From Butyrivibrio sp. UBA3740 (GTDB taxonomy: Bacteria; Bacillota; Clostridia; Lachnospirales; Lachnospiraceae): a stretch of 15,721 bases of DNA. Below the pieces are notes generated by a model. It saw only the letters and a program-made list of their open reading frames with translations. It made no database searches and was not told where the DNA came from. How positions within the stretch are numbered: position 1 is the first letter of the stretch; every line of letters starts with the position of its first letter. Shown here one piece after another: positions 1 through 7,528 of this stretch. The stretch is taken from NCBI GenBank assembly GCA_002372465.1, contig DFGW01000191.1, forward strand, positions 1 to 15,721, given 5' to 3'. The position numbers and the translations under genes were made by a program.

Positions 1-12
1 CGCCGCAAGGCG
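1..12. repeat. Short GC-rich hairpin at window edge
   Basis: A perfect 4-bp inverted repeat, CGCC-GCAA-GGCG, closes on a GNRA-type tetraloop. It may be the end of a larger hairpin cut by the window edge, for example part of a terminator of a gene to the left. Nothing more can be said from 12 bases. Confidence 0.3.
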
Positions 13-16
13 CACA

Positions 17-60
17 TTCAAAAAAGCAAGGACACCGATTTGGTATCCTTGCTTTTCTTT
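17..60 (-). terminator. Bidirectional rho-independent terminator
   Basis: The arms AAAAGCAAGGA (22-32) and TCCTTGCTTTT (46-56) pair over 11 bp, with a further ACC/GGT pairing inside the loop. On the minus strand the stem runs into six T residues, so it closes the nnrE/D-alr-HAD-47-codon ORF group, which ends about 27 nt before it. On the plus strand it runs into CTTTTCTTTTG and could also end a plus-strand transcript entering from the left. Confidence 0.85.
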
Positions 61-82
61 TGTTTATAACTCTTACTCATCA

Positions 83-226
83 TCAGACCTTCGAAGCTTT
101 CTGGTCTATCTCTATGGTCAGGACATTGAGTCCCAGCATGTTCTGATAACTCATATCGTTTGCGATCTTTCCAGTCATACGGATTCCTATATTGCGGGAA
201 GGATCCTCAGGATTTAAAAGGTCCAT
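83..226 (-). CDS. Small uncharacterised ORF, 47 codons
   Basis: I do not recognise this short reading frame. It starts with ATG at 226, inside the last 20 nt of the preceding ORF and in another frame, and ends at 83. An AAGGA ribosome binding site lies 8 nt before the ATG, and an in-frame TGA lies just upstream, so the start is well defined. The product is 47 residues, begins MDLLNPEDPSRNIGIRM and ends LTIEIDQKASKV. No signal peptide, membrane segment or cysteine is seen. It sits just before the terminator as the last possible gene of the alr operon, which would allow coupled translation. It could also be a chance frame; conservation of the peptide in relatives would decide. Confidence 0.45.
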   Translation of the reverse strand: MDLLNPEDPSRNIGIRMTGKIANDMSYQNMLGLNVLTIEIDQKASKV

Positions 227-614
227 TCGCCTGTTCCTTCAGCTTTTCAACAGCTCTCCTGTAAGCAGCTGCCATGCCCTTGGGAGATCTGGTCTCCATC
301 CCCTTTTCCTTGGCATTGGCAAGCTCTGCCTCATTGTCGGATATAAACATTACCTCCGTCGCATCTATCCCTGCGTCTCCTATATAAGCAAGTATAGTTT
401 CCATCATATTCTGCCCGCCGTAGGAAAAACAGAAATCCTCAAACAAACCGGGTCTGTGCTCGGAACACCAGCTGGCCTTCATGCCCTCTTCCCCCTGTAG
501 AGGCCCGTCAAAGAGAAGGAGTTTACACTTGTACCTCTCCTTTAGCATAGACAGCTGTTTCACCAGCATCTCATTATTCATGTCATCGTAATCCGCAAAG
601 ATTATTTTGATCAT
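207..614 (-). CDS. HAD-like small protein, function unknown
   Basis: This 135-residue protein starts with ATG at 614, overlapping the alr stop by an ATGA junction, so it is translationally coupled to alr. The N-terminus MIKIIFADYDD carries a DYD (D8, D10) like motif I of haloacid-dehalogenase enzymes. FISDNEAEL (about 90-98) followed by AKEKGMET resembles the acidic motif IV and the strand after it. At 135 residues it is well short of typical HAD hydrolases (about 200-270) and lacks a recognisable cap domain, so it could be a minimal phosphatase, a degenerate member, or a product that only looks HAD-like. The HAD assignment is inference from two motifs; substrate is unknown. Its place after alr hints at no specific pathway. 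Confidence 0.65.
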   Translation of the reverse strand: MIKIIFADYDDMNNEMLVKQLSMLKERYKCKLLLFDGPLQGEEGMKASWCSEHRPGLFEDFCFSYGGQNMMETILAYIGDAGIDATEVMFISDNEAELANAKEKGMETRSPKGMAAAYRRAVEKLKEQANGPFKS

Positions 615-1780
615 TTCACATACACCCTTGGCACTCTCTTGTTGATGTCACAGGTCAGCTCATAATTAAATCTTCCGCTAAGGTCTCCGAGAAACTCGGC
701 AGAGATCATCTCTCCGCTCTTTTTGTCCCTTCCAAGAAGGACCACCTCATCGCCCTCCCGGACATCCGGAAAATCCGTCACATCAACCATAAACTGGTCC
801 ATACATACTCTTCCGAGAATATTCGCCCTGTGGCCATCGATCAGTACATAGCCCTTACCTGAAAGACTTCTTGGATATCCATCACCATATCCAACAGGAA
901 TGGTTGCTATCCTGGTTCTCTTGTCGGTTACAAAGGTCCCACCATAGCTTACAGGGGTTCCCTTGGGAACTTCCTTTACCATGACAATGTGGCTGATAAG
1001 CTCCATAGCAGGCTCTAAATCAATGATGTCCTTAGGCACCTCATCGGAAGGCCACATGCCGTACATTGTAATTCCTGCCCTTACCATGTCCATGGAAGAC
1101 TCGGGAACAGCAATGATGCTGGCTGAATTGGCACAGTGCTTTATCGGGATCCTGTAGCCAAGCTCTGCTTCAATGCGTCCCAAAAAGCTCTTAAATACTT
1201 CTTCTCTCTCCCTGACGTTGGTAAGGTCCTCTTCATCCGCCCTTGCAAAGTGAGTAAATACGCCTTCTACCTTTATCCCGTCAAGTTCGAGTACCTGTCT
1301 TGCAAAAGAAATACCGGCGTCATCAGGGGTTATTCCTATCCTGGACATCCCCGTATCTACTGCAAGGTGTATGGGTGCTGCCTCTGAAATCACTCCCTTT
1401 TCTAAGAGGTCCTTGCCTATGGCAGAAAGCTCTTTTGCCTGATCCATCCTGAATACGGTTGGTCTGATTCCCTCCCTCAGCATTCGCTCATAGGTGCAGG
1501 GGAATGTGTAACCCAGGATCAAGATGGGCTTTTTCATCCCGTCATCCCTAAGCTCGAAAGCCTCCTCTGCTGTAGCAGTTGCGTAGCCCCAGATATAATC
1601 CCTGTTCTCCAGGTCCCTTGCTATGCCTACAGAGCCGTGTCCGTAGCCATCCGTCTTGATAACGGCGCAGATGGGTGTTCCTTTGGGTATATTGTCTCTC
1701 ATAGCCTCCAGGTTATGCTCAATCGCTCCAAGGTCAATCCTGGCATAAACTCTGGGGTGCAGATCTATTGTTGTGTCCAT
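611..1780 (-). CDS. alr: Alanine racemase (PLP-dependent)
   Basis: This enzyme interconverts L- and D-alanine in the cytoplasm and supplies D-alanine for peptidoglycan. The 389-residue length is normal. The PLP lysine lies in AVIKTDGYGHG (K42) of the N-terminal TIM barrel. MSRIGI (145-150), HCANSAS (215-221) and VRAGITMYG (233-241) follow. The C-terminal beta domain has the second catalytic tyrosine in PVSYGGTF (Y279), then IPVGYGDGYPR and GRVCMDQFMVD. All match the family. ATG at 1780 lies 15 nt after the nnrE/D stop, with only a weak ribosome binding site, which suggests coupling to the upstream gene. Its stop overlaps the start of the next ORF. The nnrE/D-alr order is common in Firmicutes. 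Confidence 0.96.
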   Translation of the reverse strand: MDTTIDLHPRVYARIDLGAIEHNLEAMRDNIPKGTPICAVIKTDGYGHGSVGIARDLENRDYIWGYATATAEEAFELRDDGMKKPILILGYTFPCTYERMLREGIRPTVFRMDQAKELSAIGKDLLEKGVISEAAPIHLAVDTGMSRIGITPDDAGISFARQVLELDGIKVEGVFTHFARADEEDLTNVREREEVFKSFLGRIEAELGYRIPIKHCANSASIIAVPESSMDMVRAGITMYGMWPSDEVPKDIIDLEPAMELISHIVMVKEVPKGTPVSYGGTFVTDKRTRIATIPVGYGDGYPRSLSGKGYVLIDGHRANILGRVCMDQFMVDVTDFPDVREGDEVVLLGRDKKSGEMISAEFLGDLSGRFNYELTCDINKRVPRVYVK

Positions 1781-1795
1781 ATCACTATTCCAATC

Positions 1796-3352
1796 TCAAA
1801 TTAGTATTTCTGACAGAGCAGCCACTATGTCTGTGGCAACCAGCGAGTACCTTCCTGTCTTCTCGCCGGCTTTATCACCTGCTCTTCCGTGGATATATGC
1901 TCCTGCAATGGCTGCCTCATATCCGGAAGTCCCCGGGAGGATAAAGGCTCCAAGAATTCCCGATAGCACATCTCCGCTTCCGGCTGTAGCCATTCCATCA
2001 TTTCCACTAACATTAATATAAATCTTTTTTTGATTGCTGTCAGCAACTATACTTCTGGCATCCTTACAAAGCACAGTACCGTGCAGCTTTTCTGCCAGTT
2101 CCTTGGGATATTCCAAAAGGTGCTCTTTACATTCCCTGACAGGTCTGTTCATGAGCCTTGAAAACTCACCCATGTGGGGCGTTAATATAAGTTCCTTTTG
2201 ACCGGTAGCATAGTTTTGTGTAAGCCTCATAAGCTCGGGATCATTGGCGATGATATTAATCGCATCTGCATCCATCACAAGGCTCTTGTCATAGGAATCC
2301 AGCATCACCGTCAAAAGCTCTTTTCCCTTGCCTTCCGTTCCTATTCCGGGACCGATAACAGCCTGGGTCGACCACTTCTGTGCCTCCAAAAGCTTATCCT
2401 TTACAGGCTCGAAATCCTCGTAGGTACTTAGAATAGCCTCGGGCAAAAGAGTCTTTACCGCCTCGGCATTTTCTGCCGCCGTAAAGATCATCACCATCCC
2501 GGCTCCTGCCTTGAGACATGCCGAAGAAGCAAGGATACATGCTCCGCTGATATCCTTGGAACCGGCTACGATAAGGACCTTTCCGTTTGTTCCCTTGTTG
2601 GAGTCCTTCCTTCTCTCCGGCAAAAGAAAAAGCGCATCTCCATCATAATATTCAATAAGAGGCTCTTTTCCCAAGAAGCTCTCATCGGTTATTCCTGCGT
2701 CAGCAATCTTAAGCTCGCCACAGTACTCACAGCCCGGATACAGAACCTGGCCTATCTTCACCTGGTTGAAGGTCACGGTCACATCCGCCCTTACAGCAGC
2801 CTCCATGACCTGCCCCGTATCTGCACTTACCCCCGAGGGCATGTCTACAGATACCAGCAAAAGGTCAGTTCCCATCTCCTTCTTGCATCTGTTTACATAG
2901 TTCACAGCTTCTAAGGCATCCCCAAGAAGTGGCCTTGTAAGGCCTATGCCGAACATGGCATCCACGATAATGTCGTAGTCATAGCCGTTTTTGGTCTCCC
3001 GGACACTTAAAAAGGTCTCGGTGGGAACACCGTATTTCTCAGAGATCTTAAGCTGCTTAAGGAGCAGATCCGTAGCTTTGGTAGGGTCTCCTATTATGCA
3101 CTGGGTCACACGGTAGCCCCTGGTCTTTAGGATCCTGCCTATGCAGACTCCGTCTCCTCCATTATTACCTACTCCGGACAGTACCAAAACCCTGTACTGC
3201 CTCTGGGCATTCCTTTTTTGCTTCCAGCTTTCTATCTCACGGACAACCTCCAAGGATGCTCTCTCCATAAGTATCCCCGTATCTATTCCGAAAACTTCAG
3301 AGGTATTTCTGTCTATGACCTTCATTTCCTGGCTTGAAAGTGCATATCTCAT
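1796..3352 (-). CDS. nnrD: Bifunctional NAD(P)HX epimerase/dehydratase
   Basis: This 518-residue fusion repairs hydrated NADH and NADPH. The N-terminal YjeF_N half (about 1-225) epimerises R- and S-NAD(P)HX; it shows GNNGGDG (62-68), DAMFGIGLTRPL (131-142) and VDMPSGV (169-175). The C-terminal ribokinase-like half (about 235-518) dehydrates S-NAD(P)HX using ADP or ATP; it shows GPGIG (334-338), DADAINI (361-367), LTPHMGEF (390-397) and AGSGDVLSG (457-465). The fused architecture is the usual bacterial one, named nnr or nnrE/nnrD. ATG at 3352 is preceded by GGGAGGA about 8 nt upstream. It is the first gene of a group with alr and two small ORFs. No clear promoter was found in the 57 nt between its start and the terminator upstream, so its transcription start is undefined. 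Confidence 0.95.
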   Translation of the reverse strand: MRYALSSQEMKVIDRNTSEVFGIDTGILMERASLEVVREIESWKQKRNAQRQYRVLVLSGVGNNGGDGVCIGRILKTRGYRVTQCIIGDPTKATDLLLKQLKISEKYGVPTETFLSVRETKNGYDYDIIVDAMFGIGLTRPLLGDALEAVNYVNRCKKEMGTDLLLVSVDMPSGVSADTGQVMEAAVRADVTVTFNQVKIGQVLYPGCEYCGELKIADAGITDESFLGKEPLIEYYDGDALFLLPERRKDSNKGTNGKVLIVAGSKDISGACILASSACLKAGAGMVMIFTAAENAEAVKTLLPEAILSTYEDFEPVKDKLLEAQKWSTQAVIGPGIGTEGKGKELLTVMLDSYDKSLVMDADAINIIANDPELMRLTQNYATGQKELILTPHMGEFSRLMNRPVRECKEHLLEYPKELAEKLHGTVLCKDARSIVADSNQKKIYINVSGNDGMATAGSGDVLSGILGAFILPGTSGYEAAIAGAYIHGRAGDKAGEKTGRYSLVATDIVAALSEILI

Positions 3353-3402
3353 CAGTATTTTCCTCCCCGCCCGGGTCCTATCCCCGGTTTTCCTTACAAT
3401 AT

Positions 3403-3430
3403 GACGTAAAAGGCTGCCTTACGGCAGCCT
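3403..3430 (-). terminator. Rho-independent terminator after coiled-coil gene
   Basis: Read on the minus strand, AGGCTGCC-GTAA-GGCAGCCT forms a perfect 8-bp stem with a GNRA-type loop, followed by TTTT. It begins 5 nt after the stop of the coiled-coil gene at 3436 and so separates the rex group from nnrE/D-alr. The short U-tract suggests termination may be partial. Confidence 0.8.
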
Positions 3431-3435
3431 CGTAA

Positions 3436-4098
3436 TCAGTCTGTATATTCTGTCTCGTCTCCGGCCAGAGGCCTTCTTACGGGATGTCTTCTGTCCGGAT
3501 CATATTTTAGATCAAAGATATCGATGACTTCCGGACCAAAGATCTGATGCATATATGAATACAGGTTGTAATTCTCCATCTCAGCTTCCTGAAGTCTTAT
3601 GACATTCTTCTTAAGCTCTACTCTCACTTTGGAGATCCACTCATCCAGGCCCTTGATATACTCTGTGTTCGTGTGAAGAGTCTCATAGCAGGCCTTCATG
3701 GTCTCTATCATCAGCTTATAATCGACGTCATAGATTTCTTTGGAAAGATCCAAAAGCTCATCATCATGGCTGTCCAGCTTTTCATTACACTCGTTGATAA
3801 GCCTGGTTCTCTCTGAGATCTCTTTTTCTATAGCTGCAGCATTGCCTGACTTGTTGGCCTGGTCACGAAGTGGGACTATCTCAGAAAGAAGCGTCTTCTT
3901 GAGCTTCTTGATCTTCTTGGTCTCCATTCGGATCTTGCCGTCGCGCTCAACTAAAGCATTAAGTTCATCCGCCAGCTTTTCAATTTCAGGTGTCATCTCA
4001 GTCTGCGTAAACAGCTGATGCCACTTGTCGTCCAGCGTCAGGATAGGAATACTCTTCCCTTCCAGGGCGGAAATGTACACTCCATCGTCTTTGGCCAT
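3436..4098 (-). CDS. Conserved-looking coiled-coil protein, unknown function
   Basis: This 220-residue protein follows rex by 12 nt on the same strand and is followed by a terminator, so the two appear to form one transcript. The middle of the protein (about 35-135) is highly charged and helical with heptad-like spacing, consistent with a long coiled coil. A short N-terminal segment (MAKDDGVYISALEGKSIPILTLDDKWHQ region) and a C-terminal part with IFGPEVIDIFDLKYDP and a basic RRHPVRRPL stretch flank it. No signal peptide, membrane helix, cysteine pair or catalytic motif is apparent, so it should be cytoplasmic. I cannot name a family. Co-transcription with a redox sensor is the only functional hint and does not establish a role in redox control. 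Confidence 0.85.
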   Translation of the reverse strand: MAKDDGVYISALEGKSIPILTLDDKWHQLFTQTEMTPEIEKLADELNALVERDGKIRMETKKIKKLKKTLLSEIVPLRDQANKSGNAAAIEKEISERTRLINECNEKLDSHDDELLDLSKEIYDVDYKLMIETMKACYETLHTNTEYIKGLDEWISKVRVELKKNVIRLQEAEMENYNLYSYMHQIFGPEVIDIFDLKYDPDRRHPVRRPLAGDETEYTD

Positions 4099-4110
4099 CA
4101 GTTTCTCTCA

Positions 4111-4755
4111 CTATTGCTTAATAGTTTTTTCGTACCTGCTTATATTATACGATAATTTCATCAAACTGTCAGATAAATGTACATTTTCTACCTGAATATT
4201 GTTAGGAACATCCAGGTCAACATGAGCAAAGTTCCATATAGCCTTGATTCCGCAGTCGGCCAGTTTATGCGCCATTGGCACAGCCTGATCCTTGGGAATG
4301 GTAAGAACTGCTATCTCTATATTGTTGTTCCGTACAAAGTCCTCCACTTCGTCAATGGGACGAACTTCCACATCACGGATCATGGTTCCAAAAAGTGCCG
4401 GATCACGGTCAAATGCCCCCTTGAACACAAAGCCTCTCCTGGTAAAGTTGGTGTACCCGGCAATGGCCTTGCCAAGGTGACCTGCGCCAATGATGACCAG
4501 TGAGTGCTGTCTGTCGATTCCAAGGATCTTACTGATCTCGTCAAAGAGATAGTTCACGTTGTAACCGTAGCCCTGCTGACCAAAGCCGCCAAAATTATTA
4601 AAATCCTGTCTGATCTGGGAAGCTGTGACTTTCATAATATCAGATAGCTCCTGGGATGAGATCCTCTCTACGCCCTTTTCCTTAAGGTCACCCAGGTATC
4701 TAAAGTAACGAGGAAGCCTCGCGATGACTGCCTGAGAAATATCTTTATCTGCCAT
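4111..4755 (-). CDS. rex: Redox-sensing transcriptional repressor Rex
   Basis: Rex is a dimeric repressor that leaves DNA when the NADH/NAD+ ratio rises, and controls fermentation and NADH-reoxidising genes. The winged-helix domain (about 1-76) contains RLPRYFRYL, ISSQELSDIM, ASQIRQDF and FGGFGQQGYGYN, all typical of the family. The Rossmann domain carries IIGAGHLGKAIA (about 88-99). The C-terminal domain-swapping helix is present (SLMKLSYNISRYE). I choose ATG at 4755 (214 residues) because GGAG sits 6 nt before it; an upstream TTG at 4767 overlaps that site. A consensus sigma-A promoter and a Rex-like operator lie directly upstream, which suggests autoregulation. The coiled-coil gene follows 12 nt downstream. 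Confidence 0.96.
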   Translation of the reverse strand: MADKDISQAVIARLPRYFRYLGDLKEKGVERISSQELSDIMKVTASQIRQDFNNFGGFGQQGYGYNVNYLFDEISKILGIDRQHSLVIIGAGHLGKAIAGYTNFTRRGFVFKGAFDRDPALFGTMIRDVEVRPIDEVEDFVRNNNIEIAVLTIPKDQAVPMAHKLADCGIKAIWNFAHVDLDVPNNIQVENVHLSDSLMKLSYNISRYEKTIKQ

Positions 4756-4776
4756 AACAATCTCCAAATAGTAAGT

Positions 4777-4794
4777 TTGTTAAGTAAACCACAA
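4777..4794 (-). promoter_or_regulatory. Probable Rex operator upstream of rex
   Basis: The minus strand reads TTGTGGTTTACTTAACAA. The Rex operator reported for clostridia is TTGTTAA-N4-TTAACAA. Here the right half TTAACAA is exact, the left half keeps TTGT, and the outer TTGT/ACAA spacing is correct. It lies at the predicted transcription start of rex, where a bound repressor would block initiation. The imperfect left half leaves some doubt. Confidence 0.6.
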
Positions 4795-4798
4795 AATC

Positions 4799-4827
4799 AT
4801 TATAGCCATCCGTTAAATAAATGTCAA
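4799..4827 (-). promoter_or_regulatory. Consensus sigma-A promoter of rex
   Basis: TTGACA (4822-4827) and TATAAT (4799-4804) on the minus strand are both perfect consensus boxes with an exact 17-nt spacer. The start site should fall near 4792, giving a leader of about 37 nt before the rex ATG. Confidence 0.9.
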
Positions 4828-4842
4828 TTATATAAAATACCG

Positions 4843-4881
4843 AAAAAATCCCCTAGCCATGGGACTTTCCAAGGCTAGGGG
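4843..4881 (-). terminator. Strong terminator of the Cache chemoreceptor gene
   Basis: On the minus strand CCCCTAGCC pairs with GGCTAGGGG over 9 bp, one mismatch follows, then TGG/CCA around a short loop; ATTTTTTC comes directly after. It starts about 20 nt past the stop at 4902 and lies just before the rex promoter. The plus direction has no T-run, so it acts in one direction. Confidence 0.92.
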
Positions 4882-4901
4882 AACAGTGAATTTCAATGAA
4901 T

Positions 4902-6623
4902 TTATGGCTTGAAATAGCTGATAGTATCCTGCATGTCTCCTGCCAGTTCCTGAAGCTTGCCGGCAGACTCTGTGATGAGGGCGAAGGTAGCATTGAGTTC
5001 CTGCATGGATGCGTTGGTTTCCTGAGTTGATGCTGCATTCTCCTCGGAAATAGCTGAAAGATCGGATATGATCTCCACAAGCTTATCCTTTGCAGTTGTC
5101 AGCTGTTCGATATGACTTGCAATGGAGTCAGTAGAATTGGATACATTCACAACGTTGTCTGCCATGCTCTGCATGTTGGACTTTGTATCATCCAGCTGCT
5201 CTGACTGCTGTGCAAAGTTAGCGTTGAGCTTCTGCATTACTTCTACGGATGCTTCGGAATCAGCCACAAGCTTTTCAACAATCTTCTTGATTTCTTCAGC
5301 AGAATTACTACTCTGTACTGCCAGCTGACCGATCTCAGTAGCAACAACCGCAAATCCTTTTCCTGCATCTCCTGCTCTTGCTGCCTCGATGGAAGCATTA
5401 AGGGAAAGAAGGTTTGTCTGGCTGGCGATCTCTGTGATGGCCTGCGAGAACTTGGAGATTTCTTTTGCAGATTCATTGGTAGAATCGATTGTCTCTCCTA
5501 TATCGTGAACCGAAGCCTGTACCTCGCTGCTCTGGGCAATGAGCTTATCAAGAGCATCCATGGCAGCTTCACAGGAGGTCTTCATCTCGTTGGCAAATGC
5601 ATTTAGCTCTTCTACATTGTCTGATACTTCATCGATATCCCTTCCGATATCCTGTGTATTTCCTGCAGCGTTTTCAACACTCTCCGCCTGATTTACAGCG
5701 CCCTTGGAAATCTCATCCACAGCTTCACTTACCTGGCTGGATGCTGTAGATGCCTGGGAAGCAGATTCTGAAAGCTCAGCTCCTGATTTCTTAAGTTCGT
5801 CTGACATCTCCATGGTGGTCTTAATGACATCACCAAGCTTCTCTGAAAGAACCCTTGCTCCGTCTGCCAAAAGGCCAATCTCATCATTTCTGTCAATGGA
5901 TTTCTCATCGATATTAAGCTTAAGCTGTCCCTGAGAAAGATTGCCCAGCTCATCAGCAATGGCTCTCATCTTCTTGGAAGATCTGTTGGCTACCACTATT
6001 CCCACAACTGAAATAGTAAGGGTGATAATAAGTGATAGGAGAACCATCTGAAGTATGATCATTCGTGTAGTTGCAGCAACCGAATCACTCTCTCTTCCTG
6101 CGTATACCATTCCAACAGCGGAGCCGTCCGAGTTATACAAAGGAGCGTAATAGCTAAAGAACGACTCCGTAGCACCTGCAGGAACCGCTTTAAGGAAGTA
6201 CTCCTCTTTGCCTGTCAGAACCTTACTTGCCACAACATCTGAGCAATTATATCCTGTAGCTTTGTTTCCGGAGGAATCCTTCAACGTGGTGATCATGCGC
6301 TCTTTGCCATAAAAAACAGCATACTCGATTCCTGTTTCAGCATGAAGATCATCCATGATCTCTTCATATTCAGCCATGACATTCTCTTCGCCCTTGTAGA
6401 CGTTGCCGTCAATGACTGACCAGTCACCATCCCATACACTGCTCATCTCACTTCCCAGCTGTTCTACGGCAACCTTAAGCTCTTCCTGAACCATATCATT
6501 ATAGGTCTTGTTGATCTCATAGCCGCTTAAGATGGTAAGAACTGTAGCAACTCCTACAATAGCTGAGATAGCTGCAATAATCAGCTTCTGGACCAGCTTG
6601 CCTTTTCTTTCTCTGATTTCCAT
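4902..6623 (-). CDS. Methyl-accepting chemotaxis protein, single Cache sensor
   Basis: This 573-residue transmembrane chemoreceptor signals to CheA/CheW. Segments in order: short basic N-terminus, TM1 (about 13-33), an extracellular sensor (about 38-185), TM2 (about 187-212), HAMP (about 213-265) and a long MA signalling hairpin. The sensor contains [46 protein letters not shown] and GMVYAGR, the pattern of single-Cache type 3 domains, which in other proteins bind small carboxylates and similar ligands. The signalling tip reads [19 protein letters not shown] (about 400-418), with [15 protein letters not shown] after it. No C-terminal CheR-binding pentapeptide is seen. AAGGAGGT lies 6 nt before the ATG. 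A sigma-28-type promoter lies upstream and a strong terminator downstream, so it is a single-gene unit. The ligand cannot be inferred. Confidence 0.95.
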   Translation of the reverse strand: MEIRERKGKLVQKLIIAAISAIVGVATVLTILSGYEINKTYNDMVQEELKVAVEQLGSEMSSVWDGDWSVIDGNVYKGEENVMAEYEEIMDDLHAETGIEYAVFYGKERMITTLKDSSGNKATGYNCSDVVASKVLTGKEEYFLKAVPAGATESFFSYYAPLYNSDGSAVGMVYAGRESDSVAATTRMIILQMVLLSLIITLTISVVGIVVANRSSKKMRAIADELGNLSQGQLKLNIDEKSIDRNDEIGLLADGARVLSEKLGDVIKTTMEMSDELKKSGAELSESASQASTASSQVSEAVDEISKGAVNQAESVENAAGNTQDIGRDIDEVSDNVEELNAFANEMKTSCEAAMDALDKLIAQSSEVQASVHDIGETIDSTNESAKEISKFSQAITEIASQTNLLSLNASIEAARAGDAGKGFAVVATEIGQLAVQSSNSAEEIKKIVEKLVADSEASVEVMQKLNANFAQQSEQLDDTKSNMQSMADNVVNVSNSTDSIASHIEQLTTAKDKLVEIISDLSAISEENAASTQETNASMQELNATFALITESAGKLQELAGDMQDTISYFKP

Positions 6624-6716
6624 TGATGGACCTCCTTATTTTAGGCATCTTCTTAATTCATAAAATGCAAGTTATTCTCAATATCATACAATCATTATAC
6701 AATTTATCATCATTTA

Positions 6717-6743
6717 TAATCGGCAAATCTTTATTAAATTTTG
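6717..6743 (-). promoter_or_regulatory. Sigma-28 (SigD/FliA) type promoter for chemoreceptor
   Basis: The minus strand reads CAAAATTT-N11-GCCGATTA. The enterobacterial sigma-28 consensus is TAAAGTTT-N11-GCCGATAA, giving 6 of 8 and 7 of 8 matches at exact spacing. Flagellar sigma factors commonly drive chemoreceptor genes. The start would be near 6710, leaving a leader of about 87 nt. A TATAAT-like box at 6694-6699 has no usable -35 and is a weaker alternative. Confidence 0.75.
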
Positions 6744-6768
6744 ATAAAAAGAAGTCGTCATTTTGTGG

Positions 6769-6797
6769 TTTACAATGCCCTGAAAAAGGATTATCAT
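6769..6797 (+). promoter_or_regulatory. Sigma-A promoter of the TRIC-family gene
   Basis: TTTACA (6769-6774) and TATCAT (6792-6797) each match consensus at 5 of 6 positions with a 17-nt spacer. It points at the plus-strand gene starting at 6836, with a predicted leader of about 32 nt. It diverges from the chemoreceptor promoter. The -35 overlaps TTGT-N5-ACAA and a 14-nt sequence shared with the rex operator region. Confidence 0.75.
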
Positions 6798-6835
6798 TCA
6801 GAATGTTTGAGAATATGTAAAAACAGGTGACTTAT

Positions 6836-7483
6836 ATGAGTGCAACTATCATGTCAATTATAGAAAACGTAGGGCTGATTGCCTTCGCCATATCAGGTGC
6901 AGTGGTGGCAGCCAGGAAGGATATGGACATCTTCGGAATCAACCTTCTTGCCCTTGTTACGGCAACGGGCGGAGGACTTATCCGCGACCTTATCATCGAC
7001 AGGACTCCTCCTATGATGTTTGTCACCCCGTCCTACACCATAATCACGCTAATAACAGCCAATATTGCCTTTCTTGTGATGTACTTCAAAAGGCCTATGC
7101 CAAAGGGCATCACCCCAATATACGACAGGCTCCTGTTTTGGCTTGACACCTTTGGTCTTGCAGCATTCACAGTGGATGGAATCTTCGCAGGGATCGATGC
7201 AGGGTATGGAGATAATCTCTTCCTTATAGCCTTCGTAGGAATCCTTACGGGAATAGGCGGCGGTATTATCCGGGATGTATTTGCAGACAAAATCCCCGCC
7301 GTGCTCATCAAACACGTATATGCAATTGCCTGCATAGCAGGAAGCATCGTCACGGTCTTTCTCTGGAGGTTTACAGGAAACGACGTATTATGCACCGTGG
7401 CAGGATTTGTGACCATTGTACTTCTCCGCTTCCTTGCAATGCGCTTTGAATGGAACCTTCCAACTGTTCATCTTCAGGAGTAA
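6836..7483 (+). CDS. TRIC/UPF0126 membrane protein, YicG-like
   Basis: This hydrophobic protein of about 215 residues is the only plus-strand gene. It has two copies of the family repeat, each ending in a GGGxIRD motif: GGGLIRD at about 45-51 and GGGIIRD at about 141-147, the latter followed by VFADKIPAVL. About seven membrane segments are seen, as expected for bacterial trimeric intracellular cation channel-like proteins. E. coli YicG of this family has been reported as a glycine transporter; other homologues conduct cations, so the substrate here is open. I choose ATG at 6836 because AGGTGA lies about 5 nt upstream; a GTG at 6827 overlaps that site. It has its own sigma-A promoter and ends at a terminator shared with hslO. 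Confidence 0.9.
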   Translation: MSATIMSIIENVGLIAFAISGAVVAARKDMDIFGINLLALVTATGGGLIRDLIIDRTPPMMFVTPSYTIITLITANIAFLVMYFKRPMPKGITPIYDRLLFWLDTFGLAAFTVDGIFAGIDAGYGDNLFLIAFVGILTGIGGGIIRDVFADKIPAVLIKHVYAIACIAGSIVTVFLWRFTGNDVLCTVAGFVTIVLLRFLAMRFEWNLPTVHLQE

Positions 7484-7489
7484 AAATAT

Positions 7490-7526
7490 AAGCCGGTAAG
7501 CATTGCTGCTCGCCGGCTTTTCTTAT
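7490..7526 (+). terminator. Shared terminator between convergent genes
   Basis: AAGCCGG (7490-7496) pairs with CCGGCTT (7513-7519), with an inner AGC/GCT pairing after a two-base mismatch; TTTTCTT follows on the plus strand. Read on the minus strand the same stem is followed by ATATTTTTAC, so it can also end hslO, whose stop is at 7529. Confidence 0.85.
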
Positions 7527-7528
7527 CC

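Noticed and set aside
3370..3387. Hairpin CCGGG/CCCGG with a 7-nt loop in the nnrE/D leader, considered as a riboswitch or terminator element
   Set aside because: The stem is only 5 bp, and on the transcribed strand no U-run follows; the leader is too short (under 60 nt) to hold a known riboswitch.
4777..4797. The AT-rich rex leader considered as a longer dyad for a different regulator
   Set aside because: Beyond the TTGT/ACAA frame the arms do not pair well, so only the Rex-like reading has support.
7033..7416. A 127-codon minus-strand open frame opposite the TRIC-family gene
   Set aside because: The plus-strand gene has two conserved GGGxIRD repeats, a promoter, a ribosome binding site and a terminator; the opposite frame has no such support.
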